Shown: piece after piece, positions 32,683 to 40,814 of the stretch
Layout: each line of letters starts with the position of its first letter
How positions within the stretch are numbered: the first letter of the stretch is position 1
Assembly: GCA_028819255.1 (NCBI GenBank)
Contig: JAPPMB010000109.1
Span: 1 to 42,209, forward strand
Source of the DNA: Bryobacterales bacterium
GTDB lineage: Bacteria > Acidobacteriota > Terriglobia > Bryobacterales > UBA6623
Direction of reading: 5' to 3'
Length of the DNA stretch: 42,209 nt
Notes under the pieces: model-generated
What the model saw: only the letters and a program-made list of their open reading frames with translations
Told to the model about the DNA's origin: nothing
The model's database searches: none
Position numbers and translations under genes: made by a program

Positions 32683-33026
32683 CCGTATGGGCGACACCCA
32701 GCTCCGGCGGGATTCTGGATCAATCGATCCTAAGCAGGATCGTCCAGCGAGTCGTGGAGGCGGCTCAGCCGGAAAGGATCATCCTCTTCGGGTCCGCCGC
32801 CCGAGGGGGGATGAATCGCCACAGCGACGTCGATCTGCTGGTCGTGAAGGCAGGAGCGCACAGACGAAAGATGGCGGGACTCATCCACCGCAACCTCCGT
32901 GGTGTCGGTGCCGCTGTGGATCTGGTCGTCGTCACCCCAGAGGATATCGAGCGGTACGGCGACACGCACACGCTCGTGATCAAGCCGGCCTTGGCAGAGG
33001 GGAGGGTGGTCTATGAGGCCGGGTGA
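32679..33026 (+). CDS. Minimal nucleotidyltransferase (MNT), partner of HEPN protein
   Basis: A protein of 115 aa, GTG start with GGAGG 6 nt upstream. The nucleotidyltransferase signature GSx10DxD is exact: G38-S39, then D50-V-D52 (FGSAARGGMNRHSDVDLLVV), with the third acidic residue likely in AAVDLVVV. Small MNT proteins of this type are paired with HEPN proteins; the best-studied pairs are toxin-antitoxin systems in which MntA-type proteins add AMP to the HEPN toxin. The following HEPN gene overlaps by 14 nt, fitting that arrangement. The upstream small ORF also overlaps, so the three genes form one unit. Confidence 0.88.
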   Translation: MTVWATPSSGGILDQSILSRIVQRVVEAAQPERIILFGSAARGGMNRHSDVDLLVVKAGAHRRKMAGLIHRNLRGVGAAVDLVVVTPEDIERYGDTHTLVIKPALAEGRVVYEAG

Positions 33027-33405
33027 AGGACTTCCGCCCGACGATCCACGCGAGCGGTTGAACCGGGCGAGAAGCAATCTCGCTCGGGCGCAGACGCTCA
33101 TCCCTGCCGCCTATCTGGAAGACGCCTGCTTCGACGCCCAACAAGCCGCCGAGAAAGCCATCAAGGCGGTGATGGTCCTGCGTGGCATCGAGTACCCCTA
33201 CTTCCACGAGTTGCACCGCCTGTTGGACATCCTCGAGGCCGACGGTGAACGGATTCCAGATGCCGTCCGTCGCGCCGAGGATCTCACACAATTCGCTACT
33301 GCCGCCAGATACCCTGGCCTCGAGGAACCCGTTACCGAACAGGGCCATTCGGAGGCGGTCAATCGCGCGCAAGCCGTCGTCCAGTGGGCGGAGGCCCTCT
33401 TGTGA
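33013..33405 (+). CDS. HEPN-domain protein
   Basis: A protein of 130 aa, all alpha. The HEPN core is evident: RLNRARSNLARAQ, then DACFDAQQAAEKAIKAVMVLRG, HELHRLLDIL, and the C-terminal LTQFATAARYPGLEEPVTEQ block seen in HEPN proteins paired with MNT. I do not see the Rx4-6H ribonuclease motif of RNase HEPN toxins; the nearest Arg-to-His spacing is seven residues (RGIEYPYFH). A plain tRNA- or mRNA-cleaving toxin role is therefore less certain. It may be a nucleotide- or substrate-binding partner of the MNT enzyme. The ATG has GGGAGGG upstream and lies inside the end of the MNT gene. Confidence 0.88.
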   Translation: MRPGEGLPPDDPRERLNRARSNLARAQTLIPAAYLEDACFDAQQAAEKAIKAVMVLRGIEYPYFHELHRLLDILEADGERIPDAVRRAEDLTQFATAARYPGLEEPVTEQGHSEAVNRAQAVVQWAEALL

Positions 33406-33721
33406 TCGGACGGGAATGCAAGCATTTGGCCGAGGTGGCCTCCCCCATCGCCCAAGCCTCCCGACACGCCGTCCGCCAAGAGTCGATCCGGCATCGACGC
33501 GCATCAACCTCCCACCTGTGGCGGGCCAGACGGCCCATAGCGTCGTCCCGGGCGATGCTCTTGGCGTTGTTGCTTCCGGATCCCTGCGACGCTTGCCTAT
33601 TGACAATGCGGCTGTGAACGGTCCGTCAGCAGGGATCCGGAAGAACGCATTTCTCGGCGCGCTCCCCGCGGCCGTCCGGACGTGCCCGTCGGATCGAAGG
33701 GCGTCAGCTGTTCCGGCGCTG
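33406..33721. other. Intergenic, about 316 bp, no supported gene
   Basis: A TTGACA occurs at 33600-33605, but no -10 stands at 16-18 nt from it. The right end holds the extended -10 of the next gene. Nothing else seen. Confidence 0.4.
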
Positions 33722-33730
33722 TGCTACATT
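33722..33730 (+). promoter_or_regulatory. Extended -10 (TGCTACATT) for the beta-helix gene
   Basis: TG-n-TACATT ends 14 nt before the ATG at 33745, so the leader would be about 7-8 nt with no room for a ribosome binding site. Confidence 0.4.
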
Positions 33731-33744
33731 CGGCGCGGCCTGCC

Positions 33745-35013
33745 ATGAAAGGACTCTGGATCCTGATCGCTCTGGCCGTGACGGCGGTCGCGGCTGCTGA
33801 TCCTTCTCGTTCGCCGGACTCCATCCGCATTGACGCCGGCGCCCTTCAGGAGGCGGTGGCCAACGCGCCGCCCCATGCGGTTCTGGTGGCGGATCGAAGC
33901 CGTCAGGTCGAGATCACCGAGACCGTCCGCATTGAGAAGCCGGTTACGCTCGTCGGGCTCAACATGCGCCTCAAGCCCGGACTGGCCAAGACACCGATCA
34001 TCGAGGTGCTGTCGGAGGAAGTCCGGATCCGCGAGTTCACGCTGGAAGGCAACGGCGACAGCGTGAAGCAGCCCGACCGTGCTCCGCTCATCTTGATCCG
34101 ACGGGGCCGGTTCGTCGTTGAGGACGGAGAGACCAACAACAGCGCCAAGGACGGAGTGATGATCACCCCCGTGCCGGAGTACGGGGACATTGAGCATGGG
34201 GTGCTGCGGAACCTGACCGCCCGGGACACGATCCGCGATGTCGTATCGATCGGCGGCCGGGGGCACGAGGGCCTCTTCGTGCGTCATCTGGTGGTCGAGA
34301 ACATCCGGAGCTACGGATCGCAGCTTCGCGGGCCGGTCGAGGTGTCGGACGGCAGCGAGCACATCACCGTGCGCGACGTTTATGCCGAGTCGAGCTTCTA
34401 CGGTGTGGACGTGCAGGATCACCGTCGGGAAGGGATGGTCAACCGCCAGATCCTGATCGATGGCGTGCAGGTGAAGGACTGCGTCACCGCTGTCAGAACG
34501 GCAAACAGGGACTTCGGCCACAACGGTTTGACGATTCGCAACGTCACCGGCGTCGACTTCCGCGCCGACGAGCGCTGGCGCCCGCTTCATGTCCGCAACA
34601 CCAGCAACGTGGTGATCGAGAACGTGCGCATCGAGGGAGGTCCGCCCGAAGGGCCGTGGGTGCTGGTGCAGAACAGCGACAACCTGACGCTTCGGAACGT
34701 CGCAATCGTCGACGCCGGTCAGGATGGGGCCGTGGTCGTGGTCGAGGACTCCAACAATGCACTCCTGGACAACATCGTCATCACCGGTGAACAACAGCCG
34801 ACACGCGGACTCGAGTACCGCGTGACGGCTGACGAGACGTTCGGCGGACTGCGCATTCGAAACGTCGTGGCATCGGCGGTGCGGGACGTTGGCATCGCGC
34901 TGGAGGACCGGAGCAAGTCAGGCGGTCTGGAATCGTATTTCGTCACGGCCAACATGGCGACCGTCAAGGCCGACTTGCCCGCGGATAGGCGCGTCGTCGA
35001 AGGCAACCTCTAG
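33745..35013 (+). CDS. Secreted right-handed parallel beta-helix protein
   Basis: A protein of 422 aa. The ATG at 33745 opens into a signal peptide (MKGLWILIALAVTAVAAA); a start 63 nt upstream is open but poor. The body begins with a pectate-lyase-type N-cap (IDAGALQEAVANAPPHAVLV, ITETVRIEKPVTLVGLN), followed by at least ten coils of repeated I/V-x-N/D-V patterns (ITVRDVYAESS, ILIDGVQVKDC, LTIRNVTGVDF, VVIENVRIEGG, LTLRNVAIVDA, ALLDNIVITGE, LRIRNVVASA). This is the parallel beta-helix fold of polysaccharide lyases, epimerases and sulfated-glycan hydrolases. No catalytic triad can be named from sequence. The neighbourhood suggests polysaccharide binding or cleavage in the periplasm or outside. 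Confidence 0.75.
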   Translation: MKGLWILIALAVTAVAAADPSRSPDSIRIDAGALQEAVANAPPHAVLVADRSRQVEITETVRIEKPVTLVGLNMRLKPGLAKTPIIEVLSEEVRIREFTLEGNGDSVKQPDRAPLILIRRGRFVVEDGETNNSAKDGVMITPVPEYGDIEHGVLRNLTARDTIRDVVSIGGRGHEGLFVRHLVVENIRSYGSQLRGPVEVSDGSEHITVRDVYAESSFYGVDVQDHRREGMVNRQILIDGVQVKDCVTAVRTANRDFGHNGLTIRNVTGVDFRADERWRPLHVRNTSNVVIENVRIEGGPPEGPWVLVQNSDNLTLRNVAIVDAGQDGAVVVVEDSNNALLDNIVITGEQQPTRGLEYRVTADETFGGLRIRNVVASAVRDVGIALEDRSKSGGLESYFVTANMATVKADLPADRRVVEGNL

Positions 35014-35025
35014 CGCGTCGGTCCG

Positions 35026-35031
35026 TACAGT
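35026..35031 (+). promoter_or_regulatory. -10 box (TACAGT) of the nitronate monooxygenase gene, leaderless spacing
   Basis: TACAGT is followed by 6 nt and the ATG at 35038. It lies only 12 nt after the beta-helix stop, so this gene has its own promoter despite being close. Confidence 0.4.
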
Positions 35032-35037
35032 CTTTCC

Positions 35038-36039
35038 ATGCGAAGGCCACTTCCAGCGCCGATGCGGACGCCGGTCTGCAGGGCGATCGGCATCGACTAT
35101 CCGGTCCTGCAGGCCGGAATGGGAATGATTGCCCAGGCCGAACTGGCCGCAGCGGTCTCGGAAGCCGGCGGGCTGGGCGTGATCGGAACCGGCCTGAGCA
35201 TGACGCCCGACGAGCTGCGGGAGCAGGTCCGGGCGCTTCGGAGGGTGACTCGGAAGCCCTTCGGAGTCGACATCCTGTTCGCCACGATCCGCGCGAAGGG
35301 CAGTTCAGTCGTGACCTACACCGAGAACGTGAACGGGCTCATCGAGGTCACGCTCGACGAGCGGGTTCCCGTACTGATCTCCGGACTGGGGAGCCCGAAG
35401 GGCGCCGTGCCCGAGGCCCATGGCCGGGGAATCTACGTGATGTCCGTGATCGGCGCGGAGCGTCATGCAAGGAAGGCGGTCGAGGCCGGCGTTGATGCCG
35501 TGATCGCATCGGGAAGCGAGGGCGGCGGCCATGTGGGCCAAGTCGGCACCGTGGCGCTGGTGCCCGCGGTTGTGAACGCGGTCGACGTGCCGGTGATCGC
35601 CGCTGGCGGTCTTGCAGACGGCCCGGGGCTGGCCGCCGCGCTGATGTGGGGGGCTCAGGGGGTCTGGCTGGGGACCCGATTCATCGCCACGCGGGAAGCA
35701 GGCGCACATCACAACTACAAGGCGAAGATCGCAGCGAGCGGCGTGTCCGAAACGACCGTGACCCGCGCCCACAGCGGCAAGCCCTGCCGGATGATCCGCA
35801 ACGCCTTCACCGAGTACTGGTCTGAGCGGGAAGACCGGATCCTGCCGTATCCGAGACAGGCGCTTGAGGTCGGAAACCCCGCATCGGTGCGCGGCCGGCT
35901 CGAGGGCGACGACGAGTGGGGAGTCCTTCCCGCCGGCCAGAGCGTCGGGCTCATTGCGTCGGTGGAGTCCGCTGGCGAGGTGGTGCATGAGATCGTGCGA
36001 GAGGCGCGTTCCTCCATCGCCTCCGCGACCGCATTCTGA
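35038..36039 (+). CDS. Nitronate monooxygenase / enoyl-reductase-like FMN protein (NPD family)
   Basis: A protein of 333 aa with the TIM-barrel and FMN-binding pattern of the 2-nitropropane-dioxygenase-like family: YPVLQAGMGMIAQAELAAAVSEAGGLGVIG at the N-terminus, GVDAVIASGSEGGGHVG in the middle (His probably catalytic in the true nitronate enzymes), VPVIAAGGLADGPGLAAAL and GAQGVWLGTRFIAT for the phosphate of FMN. Members oxidise nitronates such as propionate-3-nitronate; related proteins are FabK-type enoyl-ACP reductases, so the exact reaction is open. The start at 35038 sits 6 nt after TACAGT; an internal ATG at 35062 is also possible. The family call is firm, the substrate is not. Confidence 0.9.
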   Translation: MRRPLPAPMRTPVCRAIGIDYPVLQAGMGMIAQAELAAAVSEAGGLGVIGTGLSMTPDELREQVRALRRVTRKPFGVDILFATIRAKGSSVVTYTENVNGLIEVTLDERVPVLISGLGSPKGAVPEAHGRGIYVMSVIGAERHARKAVEAGVDAVIASGSEGGGHVGQVGTVALVPAVVNAVDVPVIAAGGLADGPGLAAALMWGAQGVWLGTRFIATREAGAHHNYKAKIAASGVSETTVTRAHSGKPCRMIRNAFTEYWSEREDRILPYPRQALEVGNPASVRGRLEGDDEWGVLPAGQSVGLIASVESAGEVVHEIVREARSSIASATAF

Positions 36040-36436
36040 ACGGCACCTGCCTCTCCGGACGACCGGGGCCGACGGCCCGCGGGCTGGTTGAACCGAATTC
36101 CAGCCTCTCCGGCCCGAGGGATGTCGCCGGCTTCGCTGGAACCTACTGCGGAAACAATGTGGAGTTTCCAGAAATGTGGCTTTCGGACGGTCCGAACGGG
36201 GTTGCGGGCGACCCCCTCGGACCGGGGGATCGGTGTGTGGACCCGAAGTGCGTTTCCAGCGGCATCGAGTCCGGATGCGACGATCCGGCCGTGAGCCCTA
36301 AGTCCCGGGGACTGACGGCTCGGCCGGCCGGGAGCTGCACCGCCGGGAAGCAGTAGGGACAAGCGGCGCCGCGAACCCGCCGGCGGGAATCAGGGCGCAA
36401 CCGGCGGGCGACAGGATGCGCCGCGAAGGCGCCGCA
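36040..36436. other. Intergenic between convergent genes, 397 bp
   Basis: No supportable gene. Several short GC-rich inverted repeats occur; the best is at 36415-36438, right at the end of the receptor gene. Confidence 0.4.
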
Positions 36437-36438
36437 TC
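36415..36438 (-). terminator. Hairpin at the stop codon of the outer-membrane receptor gene
   Basis: GATGCG pairs with CGCATC, then one mismatch, then a 3-bp inner stem (CGC/GCG) closed by a four-base loop. The stem overlaps the TGA stop on the minus strand. No T-run. Confidence 0.3.
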
Positions 36439-39190
36439 AGAAATCGACCGTCAGGGACAGGCGGAACGTGCGGCCGTCGTTCAGCGTGTTTGTGATGCGC
36501 CCGAAGCTGGGCGAGGTCATGCTGGTGGTCGGATCGGCGAACTGCGGCGTGTTGAAGAAGTTCACCGACTCTGCGCGGAATGTCAGCGTCTTCTCCGATG
36601 CGATCGCCCAGCTCCTCGAGACGCTGGCGTTGACGTTGGCAATCTTGCCCTTGCGAAACGTGCGCAGGCCCAGGGTTCCGGCCAGATCGCCCAGCTGCTG
36701 GAACGCGAACGCCTCCCGTCTCAGGATCTGCCGCGACGTGTCGGGGTCCCCGACGGTCCGGCCGAGCAGCGAGGTGTCAAGCAGATGCGGGCGGTCGCCC
36801 ATGGCCCCGTCGACATTGCCGAAGCCGGGACCGTCCGAGCCGGTCTGGACGGTGAACGGCGTTCCCGTCTTGACCAGGGAGACGGTTGAGAACTGCCATC
36901 GGCCGAAGAGCCGGCCGGTCCAGCCCCCGCCTGCCGGCGTCTCGTACACGGCGCGCATGAGGAGGGAATGGGGCTGGTCGAAGAAGCTCAGCGACTTCAC
37001 GTCGCCGTGGATGCCGTAGGACGTCTGGCTCACCGCCCGGCGGGCGTCTCCCCCGTTCATCGTGTTGGTGTAGTCGCTGCCGAGGTCGATGGACTTGCTG
37101 AACCAGTACGCCGCGTCGATCGTGAAGCCCTTCAGGTTCCGCATGGCGAACGCGACCCTCCCTGCATCGAAGTAGGCGCGCGAGGCGTTGTGCAGCCGGA
37201 GCACGTCGTTGTACCTCTCGTCGGACCGCCGGAGGTTCGTGGTGCGCACCGTGACGGGGATGCCCTCCGGCCTCTCGCCGCGGTTGAGGAACCAGGCCTG
37301 GAAGACCTTGTGCGTCCGGCTGCCCACGTAGCCGAGCTGCAGGTTCATCGTCCTGGACAGTGCGAATTCCCAGCTCAGGCTGTACTGGTGGCTGTAGGGC
37401 TCAACGAGGTTGTCTGCAATGTCGAAGAGTGTCGAGCGCGAACCGGGCGTCACGTTCGCGAACGCCGCGCCACTGATGATGTCGACGAGGCGCGGCCGGA
37501 GCACAACGAGGCGAACGACGTTCGGGGCGTTGATGCGGTACTGACTGTACGTGACCGGGTAGATTTCCCCGTACGAGATCCCGTAGGCGCCCCGCAGCGT
37601 GCCCAGTCCGTCCCCGAGGTTGTACGCGAAACCGAAGCGGGGAGCGAAGTTGTTGCAGTCGCAGCCGTATGGCAGGGTCTCGAACTCATTCACCTCCCGT
37701 GGAGGCGTGACCAGCTCGAATCGCAGCCCCATGGTCAGCGACAGAGACGGGGACACCTTCCAGGTGTCGGCGGCGTAGAACTGGCTGGTCCACTGGCGGA
37801 ATCCCCGGTGGAAGCTGCCCACGGTCTTGAGAAGCCGCGTCGGCCTGCCAAGACGGAAGTTCGTGATTGCATCGTTGCCGAAGTTGTCCGAGAACTGTGT
37901 GTTTCCTCGGATCGCCTGCTGCTCCACGCCGTTGAGCTGAATCCGTCCCACATGGAAACCGGCCTTGACGGTGTGGTTGGCGAACGTCCTGGAGACCTGG
38001 CCGGCGCCGCGGAACGTGTTGATGGCGCGGTCGACCGGGATCAGGGGCGACGGCCCCTGGCCGGCGATGGCCCTGCCGACGCCCACCGTCGGACCGAAAT
38101 TGTTCGGTTCGGGAATCAGGAGCGATCCGACGCGGTCGTACCCGATGGAGAAGTTCGTCACGGTTTGCGGAGATACGGCTCGCGTCCAGGTGATGCGCGG
38201 CCGGTGGTTCTTGATCTCGGTGTCCGGATTCGCGCCCCGCACGAACTGGAAGGCGTCAACGCTCTGCGAGGTGAAGACATAGCCCATCCCGAGCTTCCCG
38301 GCGCTGCCGAGATCATGGTCGAGGCGCAGGTTCGCCGAGTCGGTGTCCACCCGCTGCGGTGCGTTGGTGTTGAGAGCCCTGGGGGCGATGTCGGTCCTGT
38401 TGGGAAGCTCCCTGGGGTAGGCAAGCAGCAGCTGCTCGACGATCGCGCGGGTCTGGTCGTCGGTCCGCTCGCCGCTCGCCGGGTCGATCAGCAGCGGAGT
38501 CCGCTCGTCCGGCAGCGGGACAAGCACGTTCCCGTTCACCTGGCCGCGGATCTTCTGCTGGGTGGCGTTGACGGTGAACCGCGTTCGCTGTGAGAGGGGG
38601 GCTGTCAGGCGGAATCCGTAGCGGTTCTCGTTGGCGGGCTGGACGTCGCCGACCTGGAAGAAGGAGCGGGCGGAGAAGACGCTGTTTCCGTGCGTCCACG
38701 AGACGTTGCCGTGCACGCCGCTGCCCCGCGCCGGAGGCAGGTGCAGGTTGGGCCGGGCCCTGCGGCCGTACTCGGCTCCGTAGTAGTCCCTGTCGGGCTG
38801 GAAGTCCGTCACGATCGTCGCGGTCGCGCCAAGACGAATGTTCAGCTCCTGGAGGGTGTTCGTGTCCACCAGATTGAACTGGACGTTCTCATTGCGTCGC
38901 GCCTCGCCTGACTTGGTGTCTTCCTGGCCGAGCAGATTCAGGCTGGTGCGCGCCGCAGAGGCACCCTCTCCGGCCTCGGCGTCATCGTCAGCTGCCGGAG
39001 CAGTCTCCGCGCTCGTGGAATCGCCCGGCTCCTCGTTTCCGCTCACCTGGCTGCCGGCATCGCTCGACTCCTGGGCCACCGCGTCCGGCGAAGATCCTAG
39101 CAGGAGTGCAACAGCCGCCACGAGAAGCAGCGCGCTGCGGACTGGCAGCTGTGGTGCCGCGTCGAGATGGGAACGATGGCCGTCGAACAT
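36437..39190 (-). CDS. TonB-dependent-receptor-like outer-membrane beta-barrel (Bryobacterales type)
   Basis: A protein of 917 aa from ATG at 39190; a TTG four codons upstream is open. The signal peptide ends near AVAQES. It is followed by about 45 acidic and Ser-rich residues (EESSDAG-like, many D/E). The usual carboxypeptidase-regulatory domain is absent, and the plug is reduced to a short region (SLNLLGQEDTKSGEARRNENVQ, then ELNIRLGATATIVTDF, HGNVSWTHGNSVFSARSFF). The rest is a long barrel with aromatic, amphipathic strands, conserved GLRFELVTPPREVN, FAPRFGFAYNLG, LRGAYGISYGE, QYSLSWEFALS, LGYVGSRTHKV, YWFSKSIDLGSDY, TGSDGPGFGNVDG, and a terminal F (RLSLTVDF) as recognised by the BAM machinery. 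Likely role: uptake or docking of glycan fragments. I see no separate TonB-box. Confidence 0.85.
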   Translation of the reverse strand: MFDGHRSHLDAAPQLPVRSALLLVAAVALLLGSSPDAVAQESSDAGSQVSGNEEPGDSTSAETAPAADDDAEAGEGASAARTSLNLLGQEDTKSGEARRNENVQFNLVDTNTLQELNIRLGATATIVTDFQPDRDYYGAEYGRRARPNLHLPPARGSGVHGNVSWTHGNSVFSARSFFQVGDVQPANENRYGFRLTAPLSQRTRFTVNATQQKIRGQVNGNVLVPLPDERTPLLIDPASGERTDDQTRAIVEQLLLAYPRELPNRTDIAPRALNTNAPQRVDTDSANLRLDHDLGSAGKLGMGYVFTSQSVDAFQFVRGANPDTEIKNHRPRITWTRAVSPQTVTNFSIGYDRVGSLLIPEPNNFGPTVGVGRAIAGQGPSPLIPVDRAINTFRGAGQVSRTFANHTVKAGFHVGRIQLNGVEQQAIRGNTQFSDNFGNDAITNFRLGRPTRLLKTVGSFHRGFRQWTSQFYAADTWKVSPSLSLTMGLRFELVTPPREVNEFETLPYGCDCNNFAPRFGFAYNLGDGLGTLRGAYGISYGEIYPVTYSQYRINAPNVVRLVVLRPRLVDIISGAAFANVTPGSRSTLFDIADNLVEPYSHQYSLSWEFALSRTMNLQLGYVGSRTHKVFQAWFLNRGERPEGIPVTVRTTNLRRSDERYNDVLRLHNASRAYFDAGRVAFAMRNLKGFTIDAAYWFSKSIDLGSDYTNTMNGGDARRAVSQTSYGIHGDVKSLSFFDQPHSLLMRAVYETPAGGGWTGRLFGRWQFSTVSLVKTGTPFTVQTGSDGPGFGNVDGAMGDRPHLLDTSLLGRTVGDPDTSRQILRREAFAFQQLGDLAGTLGLRTFRKGKIANVNASVSRSWAIASEKTLTFRAESVNFFNTPQFADPTTSMTSPSFGRITNTLNDGRTFRLSLTVDF

Positions 39191-39512
39191 GGTGGATCGC
39201 AATGGAACGGGGATCCCGACGCTGCGGGAGCCGGTACAGATATTGGCGCGATGCGCGAGCAGGCAGTTACAGCCGAGCCCGGAGTGAACGCTTTCCGGCC
39301 CTCCTCGTCAGCTCTTCTGGAGTCCGTGGAACGGGGAGTCAACGAAATCAGAACGGATGCCAAGTGTCTCCTGGGCCGCAAGGCGTTGGCGGTGGCTTCG
39401 TGGCGACTCGCAATCGCGTCGGACTGCAGCACGGCGAGAAAGCGCCGTCCTGGGCGTCTGCCGCTGAGCCGACCCCGGCGAGCGCGTCGGAGCAACTAGG
39501 AATTCCGATGAA
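39191..39512. other. Divergent intergenic region, 322 bp
   Basis: It lies between the receptor gene (minus) and the UPF0261 gene (plus) and should hold both promoters. The plus-strand promoter is listed; I find no convincing box for the receptor. Confidence 0.35.
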
Positions 39513-39541
39513 TTCGATCTCGCGTCCCGGACCTGTATGCT
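39513..39541 (+). promoter_or_regulatory. Promoter of the UPF0261-TIM-barrel operon, leaderless spacing
   Basis: TTCGAT (39513-39518), 17 nt, TATGCT (39536-39541), then 7 nt to the GTG at 39549. The ATG at 39537 lies inside the -10 box and is therefore unlikely to be the start. Confidence 0.5.
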
Positions 39542-39548
39542 CGATTCC

Positions 39549-40778
39549 GTGATATCGACGATCGCCGTGCTGGGCACACTCGACACGAAGGGTGTGGAAA
39601 TCGGGTTTCTCGCGGAGCAGATCAGGAGATGTGGCTGCGCCACTCTCGTGGTTGATCTGGGCGTACTTGGTCCCCCTGCATTCACGCCCGACATCCCGCG
39701 CGAGACGGTGGCCCGGGCAGCCGGCGGCGACCTCCGGGCGCTGGCATCGGCGGGAGACCGGGGACAGGCAGTCGCCGCAATGGCGCTCGGCATCGGGGAA
39801 GTCATCCGGGATCTCCATGGACAGGGACGCATCCAGGCCGTCGTCGGCATGGGCGGAAGTGCCGGCACGACAATGGCCACGGCCGCCATGCGGGCACTTC
39901 CCCTGGGCGTCCCCAAGGTCATGGTGTCGACGGTCGCCGGCGGGGACGTGTCAGCGTTCGTTGGCGCCAGCGACATCACCATGGTTCCTTCCGTTGTCGA
40001 CGTCAGCGGACTCAATCGGATCAGCCGGCAGGTGATCGCCCGGGCCGCCTCGGCCGTGGCGGCCATGGTCAGGACGGAGGTGCAGGAGAGCGAAGACGGA
40101 CCGCTGGTCGCAGCGTCCATGTTCGGGAACACCACGCAATGCATTGACGCTGCCCGGGCGACCCTAGAATCGGCGGGCATCGAGGTTCTTGTCTTTCACG
40201 CGACCGGCGCAGGGGGACGGACCATGGAGAGCCTTGTTGCGGCCGGCTTCATCACCGGGATTCTTGATGTGACCACCACGGAGCTGGCCGATGAGCTCGC
40301 CGGGGGCGTGATGAGCGCCGGGCCCGATCGCCTGATGGCCGCTGCCCGCGCGGGCATTCCTGCGGTCGTGGCGCCGGGCTGCCTCGACATGGTCAACTTC
40401 TGGGCGCCCGAATCGATACCCGGCAAGTACCGCGACCGGCGCTTCTACCGCCACAATCCAAGCGTGACGCTGATGCGGACGACGCCGGCGGAGAACCGGG
40501 AACTCGGGCGCCGGCTGGCCGAGAGAGTGAACGCCTCGACGGGACCGGCGGCGGTCTACCTGCCGACGGGAGGGATCTCTGCAATTTCCGCGCCGGGCCA
40601 GCCGTTTCACTGGCCCGAAGCGGACGAGGCTCTCTTCCATTCCATCAGGAGCGGGCTGCGCTCTGGAATTACCGTGATGGAAGTGGACGCCAACATCAAC
40701 GACCCGGCGTTTTCCGACGCGGTGGCAGGGGGGCTGCTGCAGATGCTCGGGCACCGGCCCGGGATGCGGACAGCTTGA
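39549..40778 (+). CDS. UPF0261 / Tm-1-like ATP-binding domain protein
   Basis: A protein of 409 aa. I choose the GTG at 39549 (MISTIAVLGTLDTKGVE), since family members begin just before the I-x-V-x-G-T-x-D-T-K-G motif and the -10 box overlaps the earlier ATG. The N-terminal domain has the ATP-binding family pattern: TLVVDLGVLG, VVGMGGSAGTTMATAAMRALPLGVPKVMVST, DITMVPSVVDVSGLN. The C-terminal domain includes VLVFHATGAGGRTMESL, TTTELADELAGGVMSAGPDRL, PAVVAPGCLDMVNFWAP, and LPTGGISAI. Homology is to the N-terminal half of plant Tm-1, a tobamovirus-resistance protein. The native bacterial role is unknown. The next gene encodes the second half of the same fused family, 36 nt away. Confidence 0.9.
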   Translation: MISTIAVLGTLDTKGVEIGFLAEQIRRCGCATLVVDLGVLGPPAFTPDIPRETVARAAGGDLRALASAGDRGQAVAAMALGIGEVIRDLHGQGRIQAVVGMGGSAGTTMATAAMRALPLGVPKVMVSTVAGGDVSAFVGASDITMVPSVVDVSGLNRISRQVIARAASAVAAMVRTEVQESEDGPLVAASMFGNTTQCIDAARATLESAGIEVLVFHATGAGGRTMESLVAAGFITGILDVTTTELADELAGGVMSAGPDRLMAAARAGIPAVVAPGCLDMVNFWAPESIPGKYRDRRFYRHNPSVTLMRTTPAENRELGRRLAERVNASTGPAAVYLPTGGISAISAPGQPFHWPEADEALFHSIRSGLRSGITVMEVDANINDPAFSDAVAGGLLQMLGHRPGMRTA

Positions 40779-40814
40779 ACACAGGCAGCGGTAGCATCTG
40801 CGAGGAGGATTGGA

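Noticed and set aside
33600..33605. TTGACA as a -35 box upstream of the beta-helix gene
   Set aside because: No -10 stands at 16-18 nt from it; the extended -10 at 33722-33730 is a better explanation.
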